This document shows, one piece after another, positions 25,701 through 33,494 of a stretch of 64,000 nt of DNA. The DNA is taken from contig OY282374.1 in assembly GCA_958295815.1 (NCBI GenBank), positions 4,182,682 to 4,246,681 of the forward strand, given 5' to 3'. The first letter of the stretch is position 1; every line of letters begins with the position of its first letter. The notes below the pieces were generated by a model. The model saw only the letters and a program-made list of their open reading frames with translations, made no database searches and was not told the origin of the DNA. The position numbers and the translations under genes were made by a program. This DNA comes from Candidatus Poribacteria bacterium. Its GTDB lineage: Bacteria > Poribacteria > WGA-4E > WGA-3G.

Positions 25701-26087
25701 CTCAACCCACGTCTGTTTGTTCCTACTGATGACGAACCCATCGAATATTTGCGCTTCAACCGTAGAAGTCGTGAAGATGTCCTTGGTGTCCGGCTTGACT
25801 ATCAGTTCACACAAAGAATGAACATTCTTGGTGGTTTCCAATATAGAAAATTCACCAACCGGGATAGTAATTTCAAGAACTACTTGATAGATTTCCCAGA
25901 AGATGAGGATGTACCAGTGCTTTTCCGTCCGGACCTGAGAACACGAATCTTTGAAGTCCAAGCTATCAACCGTGGTGAGTGGCTTGGGTTTAACATCGTT
26001 ATTCTCGCTGGTTACCGGCGGACCACTATCTTGCTCGACCACACGACAAGTAACACGACGTTCGTGCGAGCGATGATGGGTTTCTAA
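22758..26087 (+). CDS. Large outer-membrane or surface lipoprotein with barrel-like strands and calcium-type loops
   Basis: 1109 residues from ATG 22758. The lipoprotein signal ends at FVLYGC. The frame upstream to 22650 is an uncoded extension. The protein is rich in alternating amphipathic beta strands with aromatic girdles (FRVGFTYVNLHKEH, NVFVRAHYSINGKY, LSLKVGWLNEGQ, MNILGGFQYRKFTN) and ends in a strand with terminal Phe (FVRAMMGF), as in outer-membrane barrels. An Asp run lies near residue 650 (EDDDDDDDW). Next come two loops of EF-hand/TSP3 type near 675-715: DRDQNGVLDFQED and DLNNNGTIDSLED, suggesting calcium binding in an extracellular insert. A lipid anchor together with a barrel is unusual, so topology is uncertain. 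It precedes the ExbB/ExbD genes. No named family recognised. Confidence 0.7.
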   Translation: MNRLKQSIDVLLVATCILSAFVLYGCGAQSLGPQEPLLPTIEGSSKFSARFQLEEEPQFFYDLFGKELLEGNEVYNYREQKEFDQNGELFVGWTGQLDSERFSAQLDRTVLTEDSFRGRYTEFAIGDSMRFKPSTLFPNRYILYKTEFDGLRWDISFAQERHLFTLINSRISNPVQLTDAAANLAPTLGRRNGLNEDAGVRHLENSRLVGFRAQGLLGDIFRVGFTYVNLHKEHPERVENPMMGTVANTPPEIISVVFRDDSPEDNHVSLVTQFSGYDENKHGQNLQGGVGAAFKAMTITVVTQELEDLTAEEIEEGAEPKSQPAQTQKIDVFVNDVTPIDVGGLPSVIRESTDGDWVIVEGFNKMKYDLVFADHDIDPRTVQSVVFDMVVAGDYNIAVIGISDANKAAEGADPFVEEWIKTEDGHIEMPYRDVIEAPGNYGQSSDYTSNRSSQTDNPSSWTGEGRPRKVSYRYGAARAAVLYGLDLEGTIGNVFVRAHYSINGKYKQYPTIPKDQTGFSRLKPTIVGEDGEEETGISIDPATGLPLDRNGVPTYSETEGERFEARLGGDGTDESGDGELGRETAWFIHLRSRFGKLYLEGVYYHIDPGYTTTYHNFGANTDRDQPYTLERTPESQAERDPWDEVNYALIEDDDDDDDWPDDIDFDGVLPRADDRDQNGVLDFQEDFLIFDADPPVFTDLVDLNNNGTIDSLEDDFEPQYEYGVDREGYHVFAEYDLLDNLSLKVGWLNEGQVSSRRQNDSKYLHVTYQRDIPDFGTVLFQNRFVRVRDDIPDYTITLRVGELEPVQISDELDFYNARINTTTLQFLYTAIPNLTLEAKFLVVLQKQFEQDEEGAVFLDVEGSGDEDDPLTADQRVDFMVPVEQVRAGGERREFPFYPDHGINALNPEDTGLIYDPENWKKRRYPERDIRNQQTILKARYEIPLGDLPFIDRIGEDLTLTPMVKYIWDRAFDRGAEEIGDALNPRLFVPTDDEPIEYLRFNRRSREDVLGVRLDYQFTQRMNILGGFQYRKFTNRDSNFKNYLIDFPEDEDVPVLFRPDLRTRIFEVQAINRGEWLGFNIVILAGYRRTTILLDHTTSNTTFVRAMMGF

Positions 26088-26100
26088 ATCGCAGTTGGAT

Positions 26101-26129
26101 CGCTGGACACGAGGAAATCGTGTCCAGCG
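26101..26129 (+). terminator. Strong hairpin after the large outer-membrane protein gene
   Basis: Perfect 12-bp stem CGCTGGACACGA / TCGTGTCCAGCG with loop GGAAA, 14 bp after the stop codon. It is not followed by a T-run, so it may be a 3'-end stabiliser or a weak/Rho-assisted terminator. Confidence 0.6.
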
Positions 26130-26201
26130 ACTTCTCGTCTCCTAATATCAAATGTGATGCCATTTTCTATGACACTCGAATAAACAGCGTAACTTCTTAA
26201 G

Positions 26202-26304
26202 CACTCAAGTGTTATTTATGAAATGGTGTTGTGAGCGGTAGGCGAAATCTTAACATCGCGACGCCGCGACCTAAAAACTGTGTAACTTTTGAAACACTCA
26301 AGTG
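26202..26304. repeat. Imperfect direct repeats upstream of exbB
   Basis: Two related blocks 93 bp apart share GTAACTT...CACTCAAGTG followed by an A/T-rich TTATTTA or AAATAAA (cores at 26202-26211 and 26295-26304). They lie in the 339-bp gap before exbB, which otherwise shows no gene. They could be operator sites for a regulator; no regulator is nearby. Confidence 0.4.
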
Positions 26305-26426
26305 CAAATAAATCCAGTTGTTGGACAAGGTTCCACGCCTTATCCATACAGCACCTTACGTTATCAAATGACTTGTAGAGACTTGCCACCGCATTCGGCA
26401 AGTTACCCTAAGGAGGATTAGAACGA

Positions 26427-27419
26427 ATGACTCGTTTTAGTTTAGTATTAATATTAATCGCCTGTGTCGGCATGTCTGTTGGTACAGTTTTCGCACAAGA
26501 CGGCGGTGGAACCGTCCGTGGTCAAATCGTCGATACGACCACAGCGCAGAGCCCGATTGAAAGCGTCGAAGTTAAAATTGTTGCCCAAAGCGGAGAAGAA
26601 TTTGAGGCAATGACCGATGCCAATGGGGACTATGAACGCTCTGGCGTTCCCGCAGGCCGCTATCTCATCAGTATCTATAGAGAAGGATACGGCGACCGGC
26701 TTGGAAAACCTGTTACAGTCGTTAATGGCGGCGATCACTTCGTCCCTCTCAAGATGACAAAAAAAGACAATATCGTTACTTTCTTCCAGAAATTCGGATT
26801 TGTCTTTTGGCCACTCGCTCTCTGCTCTATCACCGCGTTGACCTTCATTATTGAAAGGCTTTTCACATTTGTCCGGAGCCGCTCTCGAATTGGAACTGAA
26901 GCATTCATCGCCAGTATTGCTGACTCACTCCGCAAAGAGAACATTATGGAAGCCGTCTCGACTTGTGAAGAAGCCGGTGGACCGCTCGCTAACGTTCTTA
27001 AAGCAGGACTGCTCCGATACAGCCAAGCTCAAATCGAAGAACGCGACATCACCAAAGAAGAAATTCAGGAATCAATTGAAGAAGCAAGTCTGCTCGAAAT
27101 TCCTGAACTCGAAAGAAACCTGCCGGTCCTCGGTACTGTCGCAGTCGTTTCACCACTCTTCGGCTTGCTCGGAACTGTTACAGGTATGATTAGTGCGTTT
27201 ACTACAATCGCACTTGAAGGTACTGGTGACCCGCAGCAGCTCGCAGGTGGTATCTCACAGGCACTTCTTACAACTGCTGCTGGCTTGACAGTTGCTATTC
27301 CTTGCCTGATTTTCTTCCAACTCTTCGATAGCTGGGTTAACAGACACATGGTTGAGATCTCACAGGTCTCTACCGAGATTGTGAACCAGCTGATTGTTGG
27401 AGAAGGCGGCGATGCCTAG
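26427..27419 (+). CDS. exbB: ExbB/TolQ/MotA-family proton channel with fused periplasmic beta-sandwich domain
   Basis: Inner-membrane proton-channel subunit that, with ExbD/TolR, converts proton-motive force into motion to energise outer-membrane processes. 330 residues. It starts with a signal sequence (to about residue 24, VFAQ). Next comes a carboxypeptidase-regulatory-like beta-sandwich (about 28-110: TVRGQIVDTTTAQSPIESV, TDANGDYERSGVPAGRYLI), which replaces the short periplasmic N-terminus of ordinary ExbB. TM1 is at about 124-143. The conserved pore helices follow: VAVVSPLFGLLGTVTGMISAF and QALLTTAAGLTVAIPCLIFF, with the family Thr and Gly residues. Followed by two ExbD genes. AAGGAGG precedes the start. 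The domain fusion is real in the sequence (single open frame). Confidence 0.92.
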   Translation: MTRFSLVLILIACVGMSVGTVFAQDGGGTVRGQIVDTTTAQSPIESVEVKIVAQSGEEFEAMTDANGDYERSGVPAGRYLISIYREGYGDRLGKPVTVVNGGDHFVPLKMTKKDNIVTFFQKFGFVFWPLALCSITALTFIIERLFTFVRSRSRIGTEAFIASIADSLRKENIMEAVSTCEEAGGPLANVLKAGLLRYSQAQIEERDITKEEIQESIEEASLLEIPELERNLPVLGTVAVVSPLFGLLGTVTGMISAFTTIALEGTGDPQQLAGGISQALLTTAAGLTVAIPCLIFFQLFDSWVNRHMVEISQVSTEIVNQLIVGEGGDA

Positions 27420-27527
27420 TCTTGGAACGGGCGGGTAAACTAACCATACTCGCCCTCTCTCCATAGGCTTTATAGGGTTCAAGGTCAACGCACCTTAACC
27501 CTGGTCAACGAGAAAGGAGACTTTGAA

Positions 27528-27977
27528 ATGCAACAAAATGGTGACGCAAAATTGAGTTTGCTTGCAACCAAAATCAGAGAACGCAAGCCACCAACACTCA
27601 GTATGGCACCTATGATTGATTGCGTATTCCTGCTCCTGATCTTCTTCATGGTGTCAACAACATTCTCACCGATCCCAGGCCTCCGGGTGCAGTTGCCCCC
27701 ACCGGGGAAACCCTCACCCGATAAACCGAAAGGTCTGACTGTCCGAATTGCAAATCCGGAAGCCGGTGAGTCAAGAGGCACTATGGTGCTGAACGATACA
27801 GTCGTCCAAATTGATGAAATGTTCAACCAGTTCATCAACGCACCAGAAGAAGCCACAAGCATGCTGATTATCCAATCGGAACGAGACGTACTTCATGAAC
27901 AGATCGTTCAGGTGATGGACATCGCAAAACAGGCAGGTATAGATAAAATCGGGTTCGCTATCGTCGCAAGAGAGTGA
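27528..27977 (+). CDS. exbD: ExbD/TolR-family energiser subunit 1
   Basis: 149-residue single-span membrane protein that pairs with ExbB. The transmembrane segment carries the proton-accepting aspartate in SMAPMIDCVFLLLIFFMVS (the MxPMIDxxFLLLxFFM hallmark). The periplasmic part is a typical beta-alpha ExbD domain ending in a segment on tandem use of peptidoglycan or TonB-type partners, with a Pro-rich linker (LPPPGKPSPDKPKG). Lies 108 bp after exbB and 53 bp before a second ExbD. No TonB gene is visible, so the complex could serve Tol-Pal-like, TonB-like or gliding/transport functions. Confidence 0.93.
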   Translation: MQQNGDAKLSLLATKIRERKPPTLSMAPMIDCVFLLLIFFMVSTTFSPIPGLRVQLPPPGKPSPDKPKGLTVRIANPEAGESRGTMVLNDTVVQIDEMFNQFINAPEEATSMLIIQSERDVLHEQIVQVMDIAKQAGIDKIGFAIVARE

Positions 27978-28030
27978 CACTCTTCAAGCGACGTACATAG
28001 CACGCCACTCTCTATAGAAGGAGAATTCAG

Positions 28031-28453
28031 ATGGCTTTAAACATGAGTAGACGGAAGAAAACGGGCGATGATGATGACATTCCGATGGCGCCTATGATTG
28101 ATTGCGTCTTCTTGTTGCTCATCTTTTTCATGGTGTCTGCTGTTATGCGGGTTCCCCCGCCTTTCACCGTCACCTTACCCGATTCCGCTACAAAGCATGA
28201 ATTCACACGCAAGAAGTTCAACCTCTTCATTAGTACTGACGGACGGATTTCGATTGATGATCAGGAAATGTTAACACTGGAAGATATGGAGCTTTTCATA
28301 GCTGCACATGAAAACCAAATTAGCACCCTGATTATTAAAGCAGACAAACGTGCAAAACACGGTGTCGTCATTGATGTGGTAGAACGAGCGAAACAACGCT
28401 CCAGTAAAACGGAGGGGCTAGAAATCGCTTTCGCGGTGTCGGAAGAAAACTGA
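28031..28453 (+). CDS. exbD: ExbD/TolR-family energiser subunit 2
   Basis: 140-residue paralogue of the preceding protein, with a basic-acidic cytoplasmic start (SRRKKTGDDDDIP) and the same hallmark helix APMIDCVFLLLIFFMVS containing the functional Asp. The periplasmic domain follows (FNLFISTDGRISIDDQEM, STLIIKADKRAKHG). AGAAGGAGA precedes the ATG. Two different ExbD subunits behind one ExbB is a common arrangement in bacteria where the ExbD dimer may be a heterodimer. The operon ends at a strong terminator about 50 bp further on. Confidence 0.93.
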   Translation: MALNMSRRKKTGDDDDIPMAPMIDCVFLLLIFFMVSAVMRVPPPFTVTLPDSATKHEFTRKKFNLFISTDGRISIDDQEMLTLEDMELFIAAHENQISTLIIKADKRAKHGVVIDVVERAKQRSSKTEGLEIAFAVSEEN

Positions 28454-28477
28454 AGAACGCAACGCAGTTAAAAAAGG

Positions 28478-28506
28478 AAAAGGCAGCAAATGCTGCCTTT
28501 TTTTTT
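28478..28506 (+). terminator. Intrinsic terminator of the exbB-exbD-exbD operon
   Basis: GGCAGCA / TGCTGCC stem (28482-28488 and 28491-28497), extended by A/T pairs, then nine T residues. It lies between the convergent exbD and gltB genes. The flanking A-run makes it potentially bidirectional. Confidence 0.88.
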
Positions 28507-28599
28507 GCAATATAACACTGTTGTTGATGGAGTTCAAAACCTACGATAAACAACCATGAACGAAACTTGTGCACTCGGCTGTTGAATAAATACGTTTTT

Positions 28600-31500
28600 C
28601 TACCGTTTCCGCTCTCTTCGTGTCCGCCTCGCAGCTCTTCTCTTAAGCTGGACGGGTCCCGGTGGTGGCGGCGGTGGTGGTGTCACAACCTTCCAGAAGT
28701 GTGGAAGGAAAACCTCCCAATTGATTAGAATGTTCTCAGCGCGTTGACTACCGGTGTACGCCACATGATTTTGGATGAGTGCCATTAGGTTCTTAACATC
28801 GGTCTCACTCGTCACTTTTTCCAATTTTACCCAATCGGAATTATACTTCGTCTCAAACTCCTCTTTTTCGTCCAAGACGTAGGCAGTACCACCCGTCATT
28901 CCAGCTCCAAAGTTTCTACCGGTCTCGCCGAGAATCGCAACCACGCCCGCGGTCATGTATTCACAACCATGGTCCCCGACTCCTTCAACCACAGCAGTCG
29001 CACCGCTATTTCGGACGCCGAACCGCTCACCAGCTCTCCCTGCTGCATAAAGTGTACCGCCTGTGGCACCGTACAATACCGTATTCCCGATAATCGTGTT
29101 TTCATAAGTCTGGAACGGCGCAGTCGGCGCAGGTTTAATAATAAGTTCTCCACCTGCGATACCCTTACCTACATAATCGTTGGCTTCTCCCGTTAAAACA
29201 AACTGGACACCGCTGATACAGAAGGCACCGAAACTCTGCCCTGCACTACCCTCAAAGTTGCACTGAATAGTTCTATCAGGCAAACCAGCATCGCCGTAGC
29301 GTCCCGCGATTTGACCAGATAATCTTGCCCCCACCGTTCGATTGGTATTCCGAATAGGATAAGAAAGTTGGATAGATGTTTTCTGTGCGATTGCTTCCGC
29401 TGCATCCTCCAGAATCTGATCATCAAGCGGTATATCTTCGCGATCGTTCCGTTCTTGTAGATGATAGCGCGGCTGTGTCCCTGTTGGGTCAGCAGGTGTC
29501 AGAATTTCGCTCAAATCCAGTGTCGCTGCCTTCGGATAATCTGCCAAATCGATCGGTTGGAGCAACTCTGGACGACCAATAATATCGTTCAAGGATCGGT
29601 GACCGAGATTCGCGAGAATAGCTCGGACTTCGTTCGCCACACCGAGCATAAAATTGACAACCATCTCTGGATTTCCTGGATATTTCGCACGGAGCGCAGG
29701 ATCTTGAGTCGCCACACCAACTGGACACGTATTTAAGTGACATTGACGCGCCATGACACACCCCGTCGCGACCATCGCTATTGTCCCGAAGCCATATTCT
29801 TCTGCTCCCAACATCGCAGCCATAACAATATCACGTCCAGAACGCATACCGCCATCTGCTCGTAATACCACACGATCTCGTAATTCGTTTTGCACAAGCG
29901 CACGCTGAGTTTCCGCGAGTCCAAGTTCCCAAGGTGTACCTGCGTTTTTAATGGAACTAAGCGGTGATGCTCCTGTACCACCTTCATGTCCGCTCACTTG
30001 GATAACATCAGCATAGCCTTTTGCGACGCCTGAGGCAATAGTTCCAACAAGAAATTCAGACACCAACTTCACAGCAACTTTAGCATTTGGATTCGCCTGT
30101 TTCAGATCGTAAATAAGCTGTGCTAAATCCTCAATAGAATAAATGTCGTGATGCGGGGGTGGCGAGATCAGTGGCACACCGGGTATAGAGTGTCGAAGCG
30201 AGGCAATCTCAGCGGTCACCTTATGCCCCGGAATTTGTCCACCCTCTCCGGGCTTCGACCCTTGCGCCATCTTAATTTCCAATTCCTTCGCCGAGGCAAG
30301 ATATGTCGGCGTTACACCGAAACGTCCAGACGCCACCTGTTTGATGGCACTTGAGGCGAGGTCACCGTTAGGTTGCCGTTTGAAACGCTCGCTACTTTCA
30401 CCGCCTTCTCCACTTCCTGATTTAGCACCGAGACGATTCATAGCGACTGCTAAAGTTTCATGCGTCTCACGACTTAATGCCCCGAAAGACATACTGCCAG
30501 TCGTGAAACGTCGAACGATATTCTCTGCGGGTTCCACTTCATCAATAGGAATAGGTGTGCTCGGTTTAAAGGCAAGCAGATCTCGTAAACTGGAGGGTTC
30601 TCCACTCTCAACAGCAGCCGAATATTTCTCATAATCCTCCGATTTACCACCCTTGACAAACTTGTGGAGTGCCTTAAACATCGTCGGATTGTACGCATGA
30701 AATTCCCCGTTCCTACGGAACCGGAAATAGCCCGCCTCTTCTAATGAGGTGTCACCATCGCTTTCGGAAAATGCTTTTGTGTGGAAGTAAAGCGTCTCAG
30801 CAGCGATTTCCGCAAAGCCGATGCCACTTAAACGCGAGGTAGTCCCCGTAAAACACTTATCAACAACCGTGGCATTGACACCGAGTGCTTCAAAGATCTG
30901 GGCACCGCGGTAACTCGAAACTGTCGAAATCCCCATCTTCGCCATAATTTTCAGGATACCCTTTTCAACAGTCGCCTTATAGGTATCAATTGCTTTCTCT
31001 GCTGTCAGTTCCTCAAGTTCACCGTCTTCGGCAAGTTGGAGAATCGTCGAAAATGCGAGATAAGGGTTGATTGCAGCTGCTCCATAACCGAGCAGAACAG
31101 CAAAGTGATGTTCTTCTCGCGCATCCCCAGTTTCAGCAATGAGGCTTGCCCGCATCCGCTTCCCTTCTCGAATCAGATGATGATGAACAGCACCGATAGC
31201 AAGTGCCATAGGAATCGGTGCAAGATCAGGATTGACATCTTTGTCGCTTAGCACAAGGAGCGTCTTTCCTGTATCAACTGCTTTGGAGGCATGTTGGCAC
31301 AACGTTTCCAAGGCACTTTCTAAGCCTTGCTTGCCAGATGCTACCGGGAAACAGACAGAGAGTGTTGCGACTTGGAAATCGGGGACATCAAGTTCCCGCA
31401 ACGCTTGCAAATCTGTATTTGTCAAAATTGGGGAAGGTACATGAATGAGCCGAGCATGTGCTGCAGTTTCGGTGAGCAAACTATGCTGTCGTCCAAGGTG

Positions 31501-33099
31501 CGTTGTTAGGGACATCACCAAACGCTCCCGGATCGAGTCAATAGGCGGATTCGTAACCTGCGCGAAACGTTGCTTGAAGTAACTATAGAAGGAACGCGGG
31601 TGCCGAGAGATCACAGAAGGAGGTGTATCATCACCCATTGAGCCGACGGCTTCCTTCGCTTCCGTTATCATCGGTTTGATAAACCGTTCCACATCCTCGG
31701 TCATATATCCAAAGGCTTTCTGATATATTGGCAGCTGGTCAGGAACAGTCTCCGTAGGAACCGACGAACTGGCATCCGCGATCGGAAGCGTCACAGTACC
31801 TTTCTCTACCCATTCACCATAAGGTTTCTGATTAGCAATGTTGTGTTTAATTTCGGAATCTTTTAGCAACTCGCCATTTGCTGTATCCACGGCAATCATC
31901 TGCCCCGGTCCCAAACGTCCTTTTTCAATGACCCGACTTTCATCAAGTTCAATGATACCGACTTCGGACCCCATGACAACGGTTCCATCCTCTGTGACTT
32001 TATAGCGTGCAGGTCGGAGCCCGTTTCTATCAAGACTCGCACCGACAGTAACACCATCCGTAAACGCGACAGCCGCTGGTCCGTCCCACGGCTCACTGAC
32101 ACATGAGAGGTACTCGTAACACGCCTTCAACACGTCCGGCATATCGGGAATCTGTTCATAAGCCTCAGGAATCAAGCACATCATGGCGTGCAAAATACTA
32201 CGGTCAGAGTGTGTTAACAACTCTAACACATTATCAAGGCTCATTGAATCGCTGCCTTGTTTGTTAATAATCGGGACGAGTTTTTGGATATGTTCACTCC
32301 ATACGGGAGAATGGAGGTCAGTTTCGCGCGCCCGCATCCAATTTTGGTTACCCATTAAGGTGTTAATTTCACCGTTGTGGGCAAGCATACGGAAAGGTTG
32401 GGCAAGCATCCATGTAGAAGAGGTGTTTGTGCTATAACGTTGATGGAAAACAGCGAGTGCCGCTTCAAAATCTGAATCTTTTAGATCGAGATAAAATTGC
32501 ACAAGCTGCGGTGCGACCAATAATCCTTTGTAGACGATCGTCCGATGTGAAAAAGAAGCGATATGGAATTCGTCAAGCGAGGCAGCTGCGACACGATGTT
32601 CAAGTTCCTTACATATTAGATACAAACGTCTCTCAAAATCATCGTCGCTGATTTGCTCCGGTCGTCCCATCAACACTTGCTGAATTTCCGGCAGCGTTTC
32701 TAATGCCTTGGCACCGAGAGCAGCTGTACTGACTGGCACCGGACGCCACCCAAGGAACGAAACACCATACTGCTGCAAAGTCTTTTCAACAATGGCTCGG
32801 CTTTGTCGCTGGGCATTCTCATCACGACCTGGCAGGAAAATCATCCCAACACCCAAGTCAGTTATCCTGTCCAGGCGTATTCCGAGTTTCTCCAACTCTC
32901 TTTGAAATAATTTTTCCGGAATTTGGGTTAAGATACCTGCACCGTCACCGGTTTTGGCATCAGACGCCACCGCGCCCCGGTGTGTCAAATTCGTGACCGC
33001 TTGCGTCGCCATTTCAATGATCTCGTGGCTTCGACTTCCGAAACGGTTCGCGACAAAACCAACACCACAGGCATCCTTTTCATTTAAATCTTTATACAT
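28600..33099 (-). CDS. gltB: Glutamate synthase, large (alpha) subunit
   Basis: Cytoplasmic enzyme making two glutamates from glutamine and 2-oxoglutarate. 1499 residues, normal for GltB. Order of domains: class II glutamine amidotransferase with the N-terminal nucleophile C11 after a short propeptide (NEKDACGVGF), central domain, FMN-binding synthase barrel (SGEGGESSERFKR, VSGHEGGTGASPLSS), a [3Fe-4S] cluster motif (CVMARQCHLNTCP), and a GxGxG C-terminal domain (AGGELIIKPAP, GMTGGTAYVLDE). The electron donor subunit GltD is not adjacent, so ferredoxin- or NAD(P)H-dependence is open. Oddity: after the usual end (NWEVFLPHFWKV) come seven prolines and a very basic tail (RRAARRTRRERKR). A long structured leader with a good promoter lies upstream. 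Confidence 0.96.
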   Translation of the reverse strand: MYKDLNEKDACGVGFVANRFGSRSHEIIEMATQAVTNLTHRGAVASDAKTGDGAGILTQIPEKLFQRELEKLGIRLDRITDLGVGMIFLPGRDENAQRQSRAIVEKTLQQYGVSFLGWRPVPVSTAALGAKALETLPEIQQVLMGRPEQISDDDFERRLYLICKELEHRVAAASLDEFHIASFSHRTIVYKGLLVAPQLVQFYLDLKDSDFEAALAVFHQRYSTNTSSTWMLAQPFRMLAHNGEINTLMGNQNWMRARETDLHSPVWSEHIQKLVPIINKQGSDSMSLDNVLELLTHSDRSILHAMMCLIPEAYEQIPDMPDVLKACYEYLSCVSEPWDGPAAVAFTDGVTVGASLDRNGLRPARYKVTEDGTVVMGSEVGIIELDESRVIEKGRLGPGQMIAVDTANGELLKDSEIKHNIANQKPYGEWVEKGTVTLPIADASSSVPTETVPDQLPIYQKAFGYMTEDVERFIKPMITEAKEAVGSMGDDTPPSVISRHPRSFYSYFKQRFAQVTNPPIDSIRERLVMSLTTHLGRQHSLLTETAAHARLIHVPSPILTNTDLQALRELDVPDFQVATLSVCFPVASGKQGLESALETLCQHASKAVDTGKTLLVLSDKDVNPDLAPIPMALAIGAVHHHLIREGKRMRASLIAETGDAREEHHFAVLLGYGAAAINPYLAFSTILQLAEDGELEELTAEKAIDTYKATVEKGILKIMAKMGISTVSSYRGAQIFEALGVNATVVDKCFTGTTSRLSGIGFAEIAAETLYFHTKAFSESDGDTSLEEAGYFRFRRNGEFHAYNPTMFKALHKFVKGGKSEDYEKYSAAVESGEPSSLRDLLAFKPSTPIPIDEVEPAENIVRRFTTGSMSFGALSRETHETLAVAMNRLGAKSGSGEGGESSERFKRQPNGDLASSAIKQVASGRFGVTPTYLASAKELEIKMAQGSKPGEGGQIPGHKVTAEIASLRHSIPGVPLISPPPHHDIYSIEDLAQLIYDLKQANPNAKVAVKLVSEFLVGTIASGVAKGYADVIQVSGHEGGTGASPLSSIKNAGTPWELGLAETQRALVQNELRDRVVLRADGGMRSGRDIVMAAMLGAEEYGFGTIAMVATGCVMARQCHLNTCPVGVATQDPALRAKYPGNPEMVVNFMLGVANEVRAILANLGHRSLNDIIGRPELLQPIDLADYPKAATLDLSEILTPADPTGTQPRYHLQERNDREDIPLDDQILEDAAEAIAQKTSIQLSYPIRNTNRTVGARLSGQIAGRYGDAGLPDRTIQCNFEGSAGQSFGAFCISGVQFVLTGEANDYVGKGIAGGELIIKPAPTAPFQTYENTIIGNTVLYGATGGTLYAAGRAGERFGVRNSGATAVVEGVGDHGCEYMTAGVVAILGETGRNFGAGMTGGTAYVLDEKEEFETKYNSDWVKLEKVTSETDVKNLMALIQNHVAYTGSQRAENILINWEVFLPHFWKVVTPPPPPPPGPVQLKRRAARRTRRERKR

Positions 33100-33442
33100 C
33101 TGTAAACTGATTCTCCATACATGCTTCTATGTTCTTTTACATTGGTATCCAGAGCGAGCTTTCCATGCCTCGCTATCTTGTATTTAATTTTTCGGAGGCA
33201 GTTCGCATACCTCAGCCCTGCTCTTTTTTTCAAGAGGACAAACAACCGGAAAATGGACTCCGCTGTAAAGACTGGATAAAATCTTTTGTACGGCTTAAGT
33301 CGGAGGCTGGCTACTCGTTCCTGCCGGAGATAGCGCGCCCCAAGGCAAGAGAGAGCCACTGGAATCACACCAGTGATTCACAACCGGCTGGGTGGGCTTA
33401 TGTGCTTGGTCTTCAGTTTTTGAGTCAAAATCATCTACTAAC
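33100..33442 (-). promoter_or_regulatory. Long structured 5' leader of gltB (possible riboswitch or attenuator)
   Basis: About 340 nt between the predicted RNA start and the gltB start codon, with no usable gene on either strand. On the minus strand it shows several local hairpins: CACTGG/CCAGTG with a 7-nt loop TGTGATT (33359-33377), CTCTT/AAGAG, GCGAG/CTCGC and GAGG/CCTC. The first hairpin and the preceding GTGAATC recall the L5 region of cobalamin riboswitches, but the rest of that consensus is not found, so I do not name a class. Length and folding suggest regulated expression of glutamate synthase. Confidence 0.5.
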
Positions 33443-33448
33443 TTTAAT

Positions 33449-33477
33449 ATTATACTTTAATTCAAGTTGAAAGTCAA
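33449..33477 (-). promoter_or_regulatory. Sigma-70-type promoter of gltB
   Basis: Minus strand: TTGACT (33477-33472), 17 nt, TATAAT (33454-33449). A near-perfect match, placing the RNA start near 33442 and giving a leader of about 340 nt. Confidence 0.75.
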
Positions 33478-33494
33478 GAAAATTCCTTGACACC

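Noticed and set aside
33100..33442. Cobalamin riboswitch upstream of gltB
   Set aside because: Only a loop-5-like hairpin and neighbouring bases match on the minus strand; the remaining conserved boxes and 3' pairing segment were not found on either strand.
33129..33470. A 113-codon frame on the plus strand in the gltB leader
   Set aside because: No ribosome site or motif; lies in a structured leader with a strong promoter on the other strand.
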